Shown here: positions 11,358 through 18,820 of the stretch, one piece after another
Numbering within the stretch: position 1 is the stretch's first letter
How the letters are laid out: each line of letters opens with the position of its first letter
Assembly: GCF_003696265.1 (NCBI RefSeq)
Contig: NZ_RFFH01000003.1
Coordinates: forward strand, 248,001 to 312,000
Source of the DNA: Nocardia stercoris
GTDB lineage: Bacteria > Actinomycetota > Actinomycetes > Mycobacteriales > Mycobacteriaceae
Reading direction: 5' to 3'
Length of the DNA stretch: 64,000 nt
Program-made: the position numbers and the translations under genes
Notes under the pieces: generated by a model
Databases searched by the model: none
What the model was told of the DNA's origin: nothing
Seen by the model: only the letters and a program-made list of their open reading frames with translations

Positions 11358-12026
11358 TCACTCGGCCCGCGATACGGTCGCGGAACCGAGTACAGCGCGG
11401 CACATCACCTTGAAGGCGTCGAGGACCGCGCGCGGTGGGTGCGGCTCGTAGCCGCTGAGGGTCTGCGAGGTGGCCAACCCGGTGAGCAGGGTCAGCACGA
11501 TGTCGAGGCCGATTCCGTCGGCGAACGCGGGGTCGGCGTCGGCGCGTGCCGGAAACAGTTCGGCGTAGATCTGTCGGCAGGCGGCCATGAACTGGCGGTC
11601 GATCGCTACGACCGCGGTCGCGAGGTCGGGATCGGTGCGGGCCGCCGTCCACAGTTCGTACCAGGCGGTGAAGGTGGGGCGGCAGTACAGCGACCACAGC
11701 AGGTCGACGGCGGCGTCGAGTTTGTCGGCGGCCGGATCCAGGCCGGCCATCAGGTCCTGGAATTCCTCGATGCGGCGGTCGAAGGACCGGGTCACGGCGG
11801 CGGTGAGCAGATCGGCCTTGGTCGGGAAATGGTGCAGCAGGGCGCCCAGCGACACCCCGGCCCGGTGCGCGACCTCGGTCGTCGTGGTCGCCTTGTAGCC
11901 GACCTCCACCAGTGCGTCGAAGGTGGCGTCGAGTAGGGCCCGCCGCGTCTCCGCGGTGCGCTCGGCCTGCGTTCGCCGGACCCGGTTGCCGGCCGGGGAG
12001 TCCGTTACTGCCATGCGTCCCAGCAT
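11358..12026 (-). CDS. TetR-family transcriptional regulator
   Basis: A 222-residue repressor-type protein. The N-terminal helix-turn-helix (about 18-65) reads ALLDATFDALVEVGYKATTTTEVAHRAGVSLGALLHHFPTK in outline, with the canonical GALLHHF recognition helix, followed by an all-helical ligand domain. A second possible start (MAVTDSP) lies at 12014. It precedes the metal-dependent hydrolase gene and faces the MerR gene across an 83-base gap holding a 19-bp dyad, its likely operator. Confidence 0.88.
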   Translation of the reverse strand: MLGRMAVTDSPAGNRVRRTQAERTAETRRALLDATFDALVEVGYKATTTTEVAHRAGVSLGALLHHFPTKADLLTAAVTRSFDRRIEEFQDLMAGLDPAADKLDAAVDLLWSLYCRPTFTAWYELWTAARTDPDLATAVVAIDRQFMAACRQIYAELFPARADADPAFADGIGLDIVLTLLTGLATSQTLSGYEPHPPRAVLDAFKVMCRAVLGSATVSRAE

Positions 12027-12038
12027 GATTCAGAAACC

Positions 12039-12057
12039 ATAAACCGTCAAGGTTTAT
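12039..12057. promoter_or_regulatory. Perfect inverted repeat, likely TetR operator
   Basis: ATAAACC and GGTTTAT arms, perfectly complementary, are separated by GTCAA. The dyad is 12 bases upstream of the TetR start and in the divergent gap with the MerR gene, where it could control both directions. Confidence 0.6.
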
Positions 12058-12074
12058 TGTAAGTTTCGGGCTTG

Positions 12075-12092
12075 CTCCTCCACCGAGGGGAG
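12075..12092 (+). promoter_or_regulatory. Possible MerR operator upstream of 12110 gene
   Basis: CTCCTC and the near-complementary GAGGGGAG flank CACC, about 18 bases before the MerR start. The imperfect dyad would fit between a CTTGCT-like -35 and a CAGACT-like -10 box 20 bases apart, the long spacing expected of MerR-type promoters. Confidence 0.35.
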
Positions 12093-12109
12093 ACCGCAGA
12101 CTCGGACCC

Positions 12110-13048
12110 ATGGACGACGACACGCACTTCACGATCGGGGAACTGGCCGAGCGGACCGGCATGCCGGTCAAGACGATCCGGTTCTACGCCGATCGCGGGA
12201 TCGTCCCGCCGACCACCTACACACCCGCCGGCCACCGCCGCTACGACGTGGACGCGCTCGCCCGGCTCGAACTCGTCCGCACCCTGCGCGCGCTGGACAT
12301 CGGCCTGCCCACCGTCCGCCGCTTGCTGGCCCACGAGACCTCACTGACCGAGGTCGCGACCGCCCACGCCGCCGCACTGGACGTCCAGATCCGCGACCTC
12401 CGGCTGCGTCGCGCGGTGCTGCGGGCCGTGGCCCGGCGGCAATCCGATCCGAAGGAGATGTACCTCATGCACGAACTCGTCAACCTGACCCAGGCCGAAC
12501 GCCACCGCTTCATCCACGATTTCGTCGACGCCACGTTCGGTGGTGTCGACGCCAACCCGGCCGTGGTGGAACTGCTCCGCACGAGCATGCCCGACCTGCC
12601 CGACGACCCGGCCCCGGCTCAGGTCGAAGCCTGGATGGAACTCGTGGAACTGGTGCAGGACAACGAATTCCGCGATGCGGTCCGTCGCATGGCCGCGTAC
12701 CAGGAGCAGCAGCGCGCCGACGGCGACACCACCGGACTGCACCACGAGCTGACCGAGGCCGTCCGGTCCGAGGTCGGCCGAGCGCTGGCCGCAGGCATCG
12801 ATCCCACGTCGGCGGCAGCGGCCACCGTCGTCGACTCCCTGACCGCCCGCTACAGCACCACTTTCGGCCGCCCCGACGACACCGCCCTCCGGCACTGGAT
12901 CCTGAACCGTCTGACCGTCGCCGACGACGCTCGCGTGACGCGCTACTGGCAACTGGTCGCCACCGTCAACGACTGGCCGCCGATGCCCGACCTGACGCCG
13001 GTCTTCACCTGGTTCACACAGGCAGTGCGGGCCCACACCACGATATAA
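12110..13048 (+). CDS. MerR-family transcriptional regulator
   Basis: A 312-residue regulator. The N-terminal winged helix (about 7-75) opens FTIGELAERTGMPVKTIRFYADRGIVPP and contains the RRYDVDALARLELVRTLR wing/helix, followed by a dimerising coiled coil. The effector part is much longer than in metal-type MerR proteins and has no Cys cluster, so it probably senses an organic ligand or a protein partner. It is divergent from the TetR/hydrolase pair. Confidence 0.85.
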   Translation: MDDDTHFTIGELAERTGMPVKTIRFYADRGIVPPTTYTPAGHRRYDVDALARLELVRTLRALDIGLPTVRRLLAHETSLTEVATAHAAALDVQIRDLRLRRAVLRAVARRQSDPKEMYLMHELVNLTQAERHRFIHDFVDATFGGVDANPAVVELLRTSMPDLPDDPAPAQVEAWMELVELVQDNEFRDAVRRMAAYQEQQRADGDTTGLHHELTEAVRSEVGRALAAGIDPTSAAAATVVDSLTARYSTTFGRPDDTALRHWILNRLTVADDARVTRYWQLVATVNDWPPMPDLTPVFTWFTQAVRAHTTI

Positions 13049-13060
13049 CCTGCGACAGCA

Positions 13061-13615
13061 ATGGATACGCCACAGCCTCCACTGCTGTTCCTCGATGTCG
13101 ACGGCCCGCTGATCCCGTTCGGAACCGCCGGGCCGGAGGAGCACCCAGCTCCCCCGGTCCGGCATTCGTCGAATCCGCTCCTTTTCCGCCTCGATCCCGA
13201 ACTCGGGCACCTACTGTCGGCGTTGCGCTGCGAGCTGGTGTGGGCCACCACCTGGATGGACGAGGCCAATCAGGTGGTGAGCCCGGCCCTCGGCCTGCCC
13301 GCCCTGCCGGTCGTGCCCTGGCCCGAGCGGTCCGACCGGCACATCGACGAATGGTTCGGCCTGCACTGGAAGACCCGCACCCTGATCGCCGAGGCCGCGG
13401 GCCGGACCTTCGTCTGGATCGACGACGAGATCGGTGCCCGCGACCGGGAGTGGGTGGCCGACCACTACGCCGGGCACGCACTGCTGTATCGCGTCGACCC
13501 ACGAATCGGATTGCGGCACAGCGACGTCGACGCTATTGCCCAGTGGCTCGAGCTCAGTTCGAGACCACCGGGCTGTTGTGGTAGGCCGCTACCGACCAGC
13601 GGTCGTCCTGCTTGA
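13061..13615 (+). CDS. HAD-fold protein
   Basis: A 184-residue protein opening with the HAD nucleophile motif LLFLDVDGPL. Residues WATTWMDEAN (motif 2 region) and FVWIDDEIGARDREW (acidic motif 4) complete a compact capless HAD core of the type seen in small actinobacterial HAD proteins. It begins 12 bases after the MerR stop, so co-transcription is likely. Its last 62 bases overlap the end of the convergent SgcJ-like gene; residues after about 165 (RPPGCCGRPLPTS) may be read-through tail. Substrate unknown. Confidence 0.7.
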   Translation: MDTPQPPLLFLDVDGPLIPFGTAGPEEHPAPPVRHSSNPLLFRLDPELGHLLSALRCELVWATTWMDEANQVVSPALGLPALPVVPWPERSDRHIDEWFGLHWKTRTLIAEAAGRTFVWIDDEIGARDREWVADHYAGHALLYRVDPRIGLRHSDVDAIAQWLELSSRPPGCCGRPLPTSGRPA

Positions 13616-13958
13616 CCAGTACCCAGGTCGCGTTCACATAGCGGTCCGCGGGCAGCTCGGTCTCGCCGGCGAACAGGATGCCGGCGCGGCTGACCACGAC
13701 CGCGTGGTCGGGGCCGAGGAAGCGGATGTCCTGGATCTCGTCGGTGACGGTCGATTTCGCGAAGACGCCGCCGAAGTTGGCGGCCATACCGTCGCGGACC
13801 TCGTCCCGGTTCCGGCGGTAGATGCCGGGCGTGATCACGGTGGCCTCCGCGTCGTAGTCGGCGACGAAGCGCTCCGCGTCACCGGCCGCCCACGCCTCGT
13901 ACTGGTCGGCCAAGATCTGCCGGATGGCCTGGGTGTCGTCGATACGGGTGCTGGTCAT
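13554..13958 (-). CDS. SgcJ/EcaC-type, NTF2-like fold protein
   Basis: A 134-residue single-domain protein of the SnoaL/DUF4440 NTF2-like fold: IRQILADQYEAWAAGDAERFVADYDAEATVITPG at the start and WVLVKQDDRWSVAAYHNSPVV at the end. These are typical SgcJ/EcaC-family features. Members are often annotated as oxidoreductase-associated but usually lack a defined activity. ATG at 13958 with AGGAGAT just upstream. It converges with, and overlaps, the HAD gene. Confidence 0.8.
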   Translation of the reverse strand: MTSTRIDDTQAIRQILADQYEAWAAGDAERFVADYDAEATVITPGIYRRNRDEVRDGMAANFGGVFAKSTVTDEIQDIRFLGPDHAVVVSRAGILFAGETELPADRYVNATWVLVKQDDRWSVAAYHNSPVVSN

Positions 13959-14052
13959 GACATCTCCTGGGTTCGGTCGGCGCGGCCGTCGTTTCGGACC
14001 GCTCAGCTGTCCGACGCGCGACGGTCCACCGAATCGACAACCACGACCCGAC

Positions 14053-14937
14053 TCAGCCGAGCGAGTTCAGATACACGGTGATCCAGTTGCCGAATTCGAC
14101 GGCCAGATGCCACTGGTGCTCGCTGATATTGCGGGCGGGTACGGCGGCGGGGAACGCGACACCGAGCTTCGCGCGGAACCCGCCACCGGGTTCGGCGCGG
14201 AGCTGATGGCGCACACCGCCGATCAGCTCACCGCCGGCCAGCCACGCCGTGCCGGCAATCGCCAGCGGATAGTCCGGGTCGGCCGGTACGGGCACCCGGT
14301 CCCGGTCGGTGTAGTCGACGAAGAAGCGGCTGACCAGCACCGCGCCGCCGGTCACCTCGTAGACCTCCTGGCGGCCGTCGGCGCCGGTTTCGATGAGATA
14401 GTGGTCCGGGCAGGCGCCGGTCCACACCGGCCGATCGTCGGCCTCCCGTTCCCGGGTGAACCAGTCGGCGAAGCCTTCGGAACTGCCACGGCCGCTGACG
14501 ATCTCGGCCGCCGATACGGCCCAGCGGTTCCCGGATGCGGCGAGGGCGGCGCGCGTCACGGCATCGGAGGTCGCTACCTCGGCGGCAAGCATCCGGCGCA
14601 GTCCGTCGGCGCCGATCGAGGCCCGCGCCTGAGCCAAAGCCGTTCGGGCGGAGTCGATGTCGTCGGCGGCAAGCGCGGCAGGGCTGATCGGCGCGCTCAG
14701 TTCGTCCCCGGCCAGATCGAGATAGTGGGCCGACAGCCTCGCGGCAGCCGAATCGGCCCGCCGCCGTTCCCATTCCGCGAGCCGCTCCGGTTCGATCGAC
14801 GCGCCGTCGATGAACGTGGTTCGGCCCGAATCGGTTCCGTTCGCGAGGGGTGGCTGCGCCGCGGCCGACGCGCCGAAGGTGGTGGCACCCACCGCGACAC
14901 CTGCCGCAGCGGCAACGAATTGTCTCCTGGTCAGCAT
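14053..14937 (-). CDS. Tat-exported protein of unknown function
   Basis: A 294-residue protein. The start at 14937 places a twin-arginine signal at the N-terminus (MLTRRQFVAAAAGVAVGATT, then an AxA-like site near residue 27) with AAAGGAA upstream; an upstream ATG at 14976 would bury it. The mature part has an alpha-helical N-terminal half (ERRRADSAAARLSAHY and following), then a beta-rich half with VWTGACPDHYLIETGADGRQEVYE. I recognise no family or catalytic motif. Export through Tat suggests folding or cofactor binding before secretion. It is divergent from the XRE-cupin regulator across a gap with a strong palindrome. Confidence 0.7.
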   Translation of the reverse strand: MLTRRQFVAAAAGVAVGATTFGASAAAQPPLANGTDSGRTTFIDGASIEPERLAEWERRRADSAAARLSAHYLDLAGDELSAPISPAALAADDIDSARTALAQARASIGADGLRRMLAAEVATSDAVTRAALAASGNRWAVSAAEIVSGRGSSEGFADWFTREREADDRPVWTGACPDHYLIETGADGRQEVYEVTGGAVLVSRFFVDYTDRDRVPVPADPDYPLAIAGTAWLAGGELIGGVRHQLRAEPGGGFRAKLGVAFPAAVPARNISEHQWHLAVEFGNWITVYLNSLG

Positions 14938-14950
14938 CGACCGTTCCTTT

Positions 14951-14981
14951 CCCAGATGTTCAGTATGATTGAACACCTGGG
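14951..14981. promoter_or_regulatory. 31-bp near-perfect palindrome, probable XRE-cupin operator
   Basis: CCCAGATGTTCA and TGAACACCTGGG are separated by seven bases; 11 of 12 positions pair. A third half-site, TGAACACCGG, lies at 15001-15010. The cluster is in the gap between the divergent Tat-protein and XRE-cupin genes and covers the Tat-protein promoter region. Confidence 0.65.
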
Positions 14982-15072
14982 ACGTGATGTCAATCTCTAC
15001 TGAACACCGGTGCTATCGCGCGGCGTACGCCGTATCGTTCAGCCGGATCGAACCGAGGGACAGGAACCCGCG

Positions 15073-15660
15073 ATGGAAGACAGGATCGGACCGGCACTGC
15101 GGCAAGCCCGTCTGGAACGCCGGCTGAGCCTGCGCGGACTCGCGGCGGCGGTGTCGATCTCGGCGAGCCAGCTCTCCCAGATCGAGACCGGCCGATCACA
15201 GCCGTCGGTGAGCACGCTGTACGCCCTGGTCACACACCTCGACGTCTCCCTGGACGAACTGCTCGGCCTGACCCCCGGACGATCCGCGGGCGAGCGGACG
15301 GCCGCCACGCCCGGCGTGGTGCAGCGGGCAGACGACAACCCGATCCTGGACATGGCCGGCGGGGTGCGCTGGGAGCGGCTGGCCGTCGACCCGCACACCG
15401 ATACCGACGCCCTGCTGGTCACCTACGAGCCGGGTGCCGCCAGCTTGAGCGATCGAACCCTGATGCGCCACCGAGGTATCGAGTACGCGTATCTGCTCGC
15501 GGGCGAACTGACGCTGCTGCTCGACTTCGACCGGCAGACGATCACCGCCGGCGACTCGCTGTGTTTCGACTCCACCCGCCCGCACCTGTACCTCAACGAG
15601 GGCACCGAGCCCGCCCGCGGAGTGTGGTTCGTGACCGGCCGCGACGAGCCGCTCAGTTGA
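15073..15660 (+). CDS. XRE-family regulator with C-terminal cupin sensor
   Basis: A 195-residue protein. Residues about 6-62 are an XRE helix-turn-helix (ALRQARLERRLSLRGLAAAV, then ISASQLSQIETGRSQPSVSTL), and about 110-190 a cupin beta-barrel (MRHRGIEYAYLLAGELTLLLD, then GDSLCFDSTRPHLYLNEG). Such regulators bind a small ligand in the cupin and control a nearby catabolic or export gene. The ATG at 15073 follows AGGAAC. The last 8 bases overlap the end of the convergent GntR gene. The facing Tat-exported gene is the obvious target. Confidence 0.88.
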   Translation: MEDRIGPALRQARLERRLSLRGLAAAVSISASQLSQIETGRSQPSVSTLYALVTHLDVSLDELLGLTPGRSAGERTAATPGVVQRADDNPILDMAGGVRWERLAVDPHTDTDALLVTYEPGAASLSDRTLMRHRGIEYAYLLAGELTLLLDFDRQTITAGDSLCFDSTRPHLYLNEGTEPARGVWFVTGRDEPLS

Positions 15661-16420
15661 CGAACGGGCGCAGTTTCCGCACTGTCCCGCTCAGCATCTC
15701 GTACGCCATGCGGTGGGCGTCGTCGCCGCGCCGGTCCGCCATCGCGGCGGCCAGTTCGCGGTGCGCGGCCGGCTGCAGATACTCCTCGTACATGGCGATT
15801 TCGATGATCCGATCGCGGCCGACCGCGGCGAAGGTGCGCAACAGCGAATTCAGCAGCAGGCGGTAGCCGACATTGCCGCAGCAGTCGAGGACCCGCAGCC
15901 AGAAGGCCGAGTCGACGGCCGAGGCGTGGTCGACGTCGAACGGCACTTCCGGGTATCGCTGTGCGGCGGAGACGATCTCGGCCAGTTCGGCATCGGAGGC
16001 GTGCTCGGCGCACAGGCGGGCCGCGTCGGCGGCGACCGCGCGGCGCATGACGAACACGTCGGTCAGCAGGCGCCGGGGCGGCCTGGCGCCCGAGGCCGCG
16101 ACCTCGGCCAGCAGTTCTATCCCGACCACGTTCCGCCACTCGACGACCGCGATGCTGCCGTCCGCGGCGAACGACGCCAACCCGATCTCGAGCAGGCGGT
16201 CGATCGCGTCCTGCATCAGTTCCGGGTCGACCTGGAAGGTGGCCGCCATATCGACGGCCGAGGGCAGCGGAGTGCCGGGGGACAGCTGTCCGGCGAGGAT
16301 CGCGGAGACCACCCGGCTGAACACCGCGTCCGAGACCGCGCGCCGGACCTCCGCTTCGAATTCCACTCTCCCGATCGTATGAGCCCGCCGGGCGGCACGC
16401 CCGGTCAGGGTGACCTCCAT
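15653..16420 (-). CDS. GntR-family (FCD/FadR-type) regulator
   Basis: A 255-residue protein with an N-terminal winged helix (VSDAVFSRVVSAILAGQLSPGTPLPSAVDMA, then FQVDPELMQDAIDRLLEIGLA) and an all-helical C-terminal FCD-like domain (VFVMRRAVAADAARLCAEH; HRELAAAMADRRGDDAHRMAYEML). FCD regulators usually bind carboxylic acids with a metal held by Asp/His residues. The start was set at 16420 (MEVTLTG); an in-frame ATG at 16465 would run into the operators of the divergent TetR gene. No catabolic operon lies next to it, so the effector cannot be guessed. Confidence 0.8.
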   Translation of the reverse strand: MEVTLTGRAARRAHTIGRVEFEAEVRRAVSDAVFSRVVSAILAGQLSPGTPLPSAVDMAATFQVDPELMQDAIDRLLEIGLASFAADGSIAVVEWRNVVGIELLAEVAASGARPPRRLLTDVFVMRRAVAADAARLCAEHASDAELAEIVSAAQRYPEVPFDVDHASAVDSAFWLRVLDCCGNVGYRLLLNSLLRTFAAVGRDRIIEIAMYEEYLQPAAHRELAAAMADRRGDDAHRMAYEMLSGTVRKLRPFVN

Positions 16421-16438
16421 CACCGCGCTGACCGGGTT

Positions 16439-16456
16439 CTGTGGCCGACTCCACAG
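16439..16456. promoter_or_regulatory. Perfect dyad between GntR and TetR genes
   Basis: CTGTGG and CCACAG arms, perfectly complementary, flank CCGACT. It sits 19 bases upstream of the GntR start and next to the TetR-type site at 16460, so it is a candidate GntR operator. Confidence 0.45.
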
Positions 16457-16459
16457 GTC

Positions 16460-16477
16460 TGGCAAACCGGTCTGTCA
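16460..16477. promoter_or_regulatory. TetR operator copy 1 (TGRCA-N8-TGTCA)
   Basis: TGGCA, eight bases, then TGTCA, ending 12 bases before the TetR start at 16489. It has the same 18-base layout as the two sites at 17677 and 17711, which suggests autoregulation. Confidence 0.6.
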
Positions 16478-16488
16478 AAATGGGCGGT

Positions 16489-17109
16489 ATGGAGAGCAGC
16501 CGCCGCTACGCGGGCGTCGCCGCCGCCGACCGGCGCACCGAGCGCCGGCAACGGCTGATCGACGCGGGATTCGACCTGGTCGCCGAGCAGGGCCTGGCCG
16601 GGATGACGGTCACCCAGGTGTGCGCGACCGCGGGCCTCACCGAACGTTACTTCTACGAGAGCTTCCGGCGCCTCGACGACCTGCGCGCCGCCATGTACGA
16701 CGCCCTGATCACCGAACTCCGCGGCACCGGCCTGGAAGCGATCGACCGGGCCGAACCCGATCTCTACGCCAAGTGCCGGGCCGCCACCGACGCGCTGTGT
16801 CACACGCTCACCACCGCAACCGGGCGCGCCCGGCTGTATTTCGAGGCCAACGGCTCCCCCGCGCTGCTGGAACGCCGGGACGAGTCGATCATCGAATTCG
16901 CGGGCCTGCTGGCCGAGCAGATGATCCGCTACGGCGATGTCGCCGAAGGGCACCCGCGGCTGCGCCTGCAGACGGTCATGATCGTCGGCGGGGTGGCCGA
17001 GGCCGTGCGGCAGTGGCTGGCCGGTGGTCTCGCCGTGGAACCGGCCGAGCTGATCGATACGACCGCGGCGCTGTGTGTGCAGATCGCCGGCTCGTTGCGG
17101 ATCGCCTGA
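16489..17109 (+). CDS. TetR-family regulator of the DUF4334 unit
   Basis: A 206-residue protein. The N-terminal HTH (about 15-62) reads RQRLIDAGFDLVAEQGLAGM and TVTQVCATAGLTERYFYESF. The C-terminal helices form a ligand pocket typical of fatty-acid or lipid-responsive TetR members. It ends three bases before the end of the convergent DUF4334 gene. The 18-bp motif upstream of it recurs twice upstream of that gene, so it probably represses itself and the neighbouring minus-strand gene. The start at 16489 (MESSRRY) keeps the operator outside the coding region; ATG 16480 is possible. Confidence 0.85.
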   Translation: MESSRRYAGVAAADRRTERRQRLIDAGFDLVAEQGLAGMTVTQVCATAGLTERYFYESFRRLDDLRAAMYDALITELRGTGLEAIDRAEPDLYAKCRAATDALCHTLTTATGRARLYFEANGSPALLERRDESIIEFAGLLAEQMIRYGDVAEGHPRLRLQTVMIVGGVAEAVRQWLAGGLAVEPAELIDTTAALCVQIAGSLRIA

Positions 17110-17112
17110 CCG

Positions 17113-17658
17113 TCAGGCCGCGGTGTCGCGGACCAGGACGAAGAAGTACGGCTGCTCGACACCACGCTGATCCATCGCCCCGAGCAGTGTGTTCTCGTCG
17201 ACCCGCCGGAACGTGTCGATGATCGGCAGGTGGTCGTACACCATCGCCGCGCTGACCACGCCCCGGTACTCCAGATCGCGAAGCCGCGCACGGTGTTTGG
17301 TGGTCTCGACCGCGCTGTCGACGAGGACGGCGGTAGCCCGCCGCGCCTTCTCGACGAACTGCGGACTCACTTTTCCCACCAGCCCCAGCGGCAGCCGCCG
17401 CGGGTCGGCCGCCCAGATCCGGCCGTTCCCCGACTTGAACAGCATCGGGTGCACCGAGTCGACATCGTCGAACCGCTTGCCGTACCACCCCGAGGCCGCG
17501 AGCACCCCGTCCATCGGATGCCCGGTTGCCAGCTCCCGCCCGACCCAGCCGCCGAGCACATCCGCCGACCGCACCGCGGGCAATTGATCGAACAGCTTCA
17601 GCGCGTCCTCGGTCGTCGTGGCCGGCTCGAGCGCCGCCAACTGCACCAGGTGATCCAT
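17113..17658 (-). CDS. GXWXG/DUF4334 protein
   Basis: A 181-residue protein with the two-part architecture of this actinobacterial family: an N-terminal GXWXG domain (LGGWVGRELATGHPMDGVL, about 35-55) and a C-terminal DUF4334 domain (YRGVVSAAMVYDHLPIIDTFRRVDENTLLGAMD, about 130-163). The fold is small and beta-rich; the biochemical role is unknown, with lipid or ligand binding often suggested. Two copies of the TetR-type operator lie 19-70 bases upstream of its ATG, between it and the DUF1990 gene. Confidence 0.85.
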   Translation of the reverse strand: MDHLVQLAALEPATTTEDALKLFDQLPAVRSADVLGGWVGRELATGHPMDGVLAASGWYGKRFDDVDSVHPMLFKSGNGRIWAADPRRLPLGLVGKVSPQFVEKARRATAVLVDSAVETTKHRARLRDLEYRGVVSAAMVYDHLPIIDTFRRVDENTLLGAMDQRGVEQPYFFVLVRDTAA

Positions 17659-17676
17659 CCGCGTTCCTCGCCATTC

Positions 17677-17694
17677 TGACAGAGCGTCCTGTCA
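17677..17694. promoter_or_regulatory. TetR operator copy 2
   Basis: TGACAG, AGCGTC, CTGTCA: a perfect 6-bp dyad of 18 bases, 19 bases upstream of the DUF4334 start codon. It is the best match of the three copies. Confidence 0.68.
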
Positions 17695-17710
17695 ACACTG
17701 ACGCTATATC

Positions 17711-17728
17711 TGACAAAACCCTCTGTCA
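17711..17728. promoter_or_regulatory. TetR operator copy 3
   Basis: TGACA, eight bases, TGTCA; same length and half-sites as copies 1 and 2, centred 34 bases (about three helical turns) from copy 2, so two dimers could bind the same face. Confidence 0.62.
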
Positions 17729-17732
17729 ACGC

Positions 17733-18260
17733 TCAGTGCACCAGAACCCGCAGATAGCGGCGACGGTAGATCAGCTGCGCGAGCAGCAACGCCGGGAACG
17801 CGAGGCGCCACCGTCCCGTCCGCGCCGGCCGGGTGAGCGAGCGGATCGTGAGCCGCACCGTGCCGTGCTCGTCGCGATGAACCACGAACGCCTCCTCGCC
17901 GGAGACCGGATGGCCCGGCAGTGTGCCGTAGGCGAATCCGCGCCGCCGGCCGGATTCCACGACCGTCACGACCCGGACCGGCTCGACGATCGTGACCGGC
18001 CCCCACCCGGCGCGGATGTGGTATTCGGCGCCCGCCGTGACCACGTCCCCGGCGCCGTCCACCGCCGCCACGCGAAAACCGCTGCGCTGCTTGATGCCCC
18101 AGTACAGCACCGCCTCGGTGGCGGCCTCCCACACGGCCGCGCCCTTTCCGATCACTACCGTTCGCTCGAACCGCCGCATCCGCGGTGGCGTGGGCGCCCA
18201 GTGCGGTTCCGCGGGCTGTGTCGCACCGACGGTCTCGTAGGTATAGGGCGTCATCGTCAA
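17733..18260 (-). CDS. DUF1990 family protein
   Basis: A 175-residue protein matching the DUF1990 family in outline: FERTVVIGKGAAVWEAATEAVLYWGIKQRSGF near the start, then EYHIRAGWGPVTIVEPVRVVTVV, RRRGFAYGTLPGHPVSGEEAF and a hydrophobic-basic end (ALLLAQLIYRRRYLRVL). The family has an SRPBCC-like fold and no settled function. Its ATG overlaps the stop of the upstream flavodoxin gene by 4 bp (ATGA), so the two are translationally coupled. Confidence 0.88.
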   Translation of the reverse strand: MTMTPYTYETVGATQPAEPHWAPTPPRMRRFERTVVIGKGAAVWEAATEAVLYWGIKQRSGFRVAAVDGAGDVVTAGAEYHIRAGWGPVTIVEPVRVVTVVESGRRRGFAYGTLPGHPVSGEEAFVVHRDEHGTVRLTIRSLTRPARTGRWRLAFPALLLAQLIYRRRYLRVLVH

Positions 18261-18730
18261 GAGGTGGCCGGCCGGGTACGGAGGGTGGTGGCGAAGGTGC
18301 GGGCGGCGTCGAGGTCGGTGGCGTCGGGGCGGCCCTTGCGGATGCCGCCGGCGATCGCGAAGGGGGCGAAGGTGTCGAAGGCGCGGCAGGAGAAGGTGCC
18401 GATCACCCGGAAACCCTTCTCCTCCACCAGTTTCACCAGCGGGCGGGAGAACCTGGTCAGCCCGGAATCGGGGAAACCGCTGGTGGCGAAGACGAAGGCT
18501 GCCCCGGCCTGGCCGGACGGTAAGGATCGGACGAACTCCCGCAGCTCCTGATGGAAGTGGCCGGTGAAGATTCCCGAGCCGAAACCGACCAGGTCGTAGC
18601 CGGTCAGATCCGACGCCTGGATGTCGGCGGGGTCGACGACCCGCGCCCCGAGTACCTCGCCGATGACAGCGGCGACTTTCCTAGTATTGCCGTGCGACAC
18701 CGACTTGCACACGATGATGGCCTTGGGCAT
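18257..18730 (-). CDS. Flavodoxin-family protein
   Basis: A 157-residue FMN-binding flavodoxin fold. The phosphate loop CKSVSHGNTRKVA lies at residues 8-20, the FMN-edge segments are YDLVGFGSGIFTGHFHQELR and FVFATSGFPDSG, and the protein ends as the fold does. Such proteins carry electrons to a partner oxidoreductase or act as NAD(P)H-dependent reductases. It is the first gene of a coupled pair with the DUF1990 gene. Confidence 0.85.
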   Translation of the reverse strand: MPKAIIVCKSVSHGNTRKVAAVIGEVLGARVVDPADIQASDLTGYDLVGFGSGIFTGHFHQELREFVRSLPSGQAGAAFVFATSGFPDSGLTRFSRPLVKLVEEKGFRVIGTFSCRAFDTFAPFAIAGGIRKGRPDATDLDAARTFATTLRTRPATS

Positions 18731-18820
18731 GTCCGTCCCCCTCAGAGATCGCGCATTCGCAGTGGTGACAGTACAACCGGAGCCGGTCGCGCGCCCGCCG
18801 CCCGACCACGTCGGGCCCGG

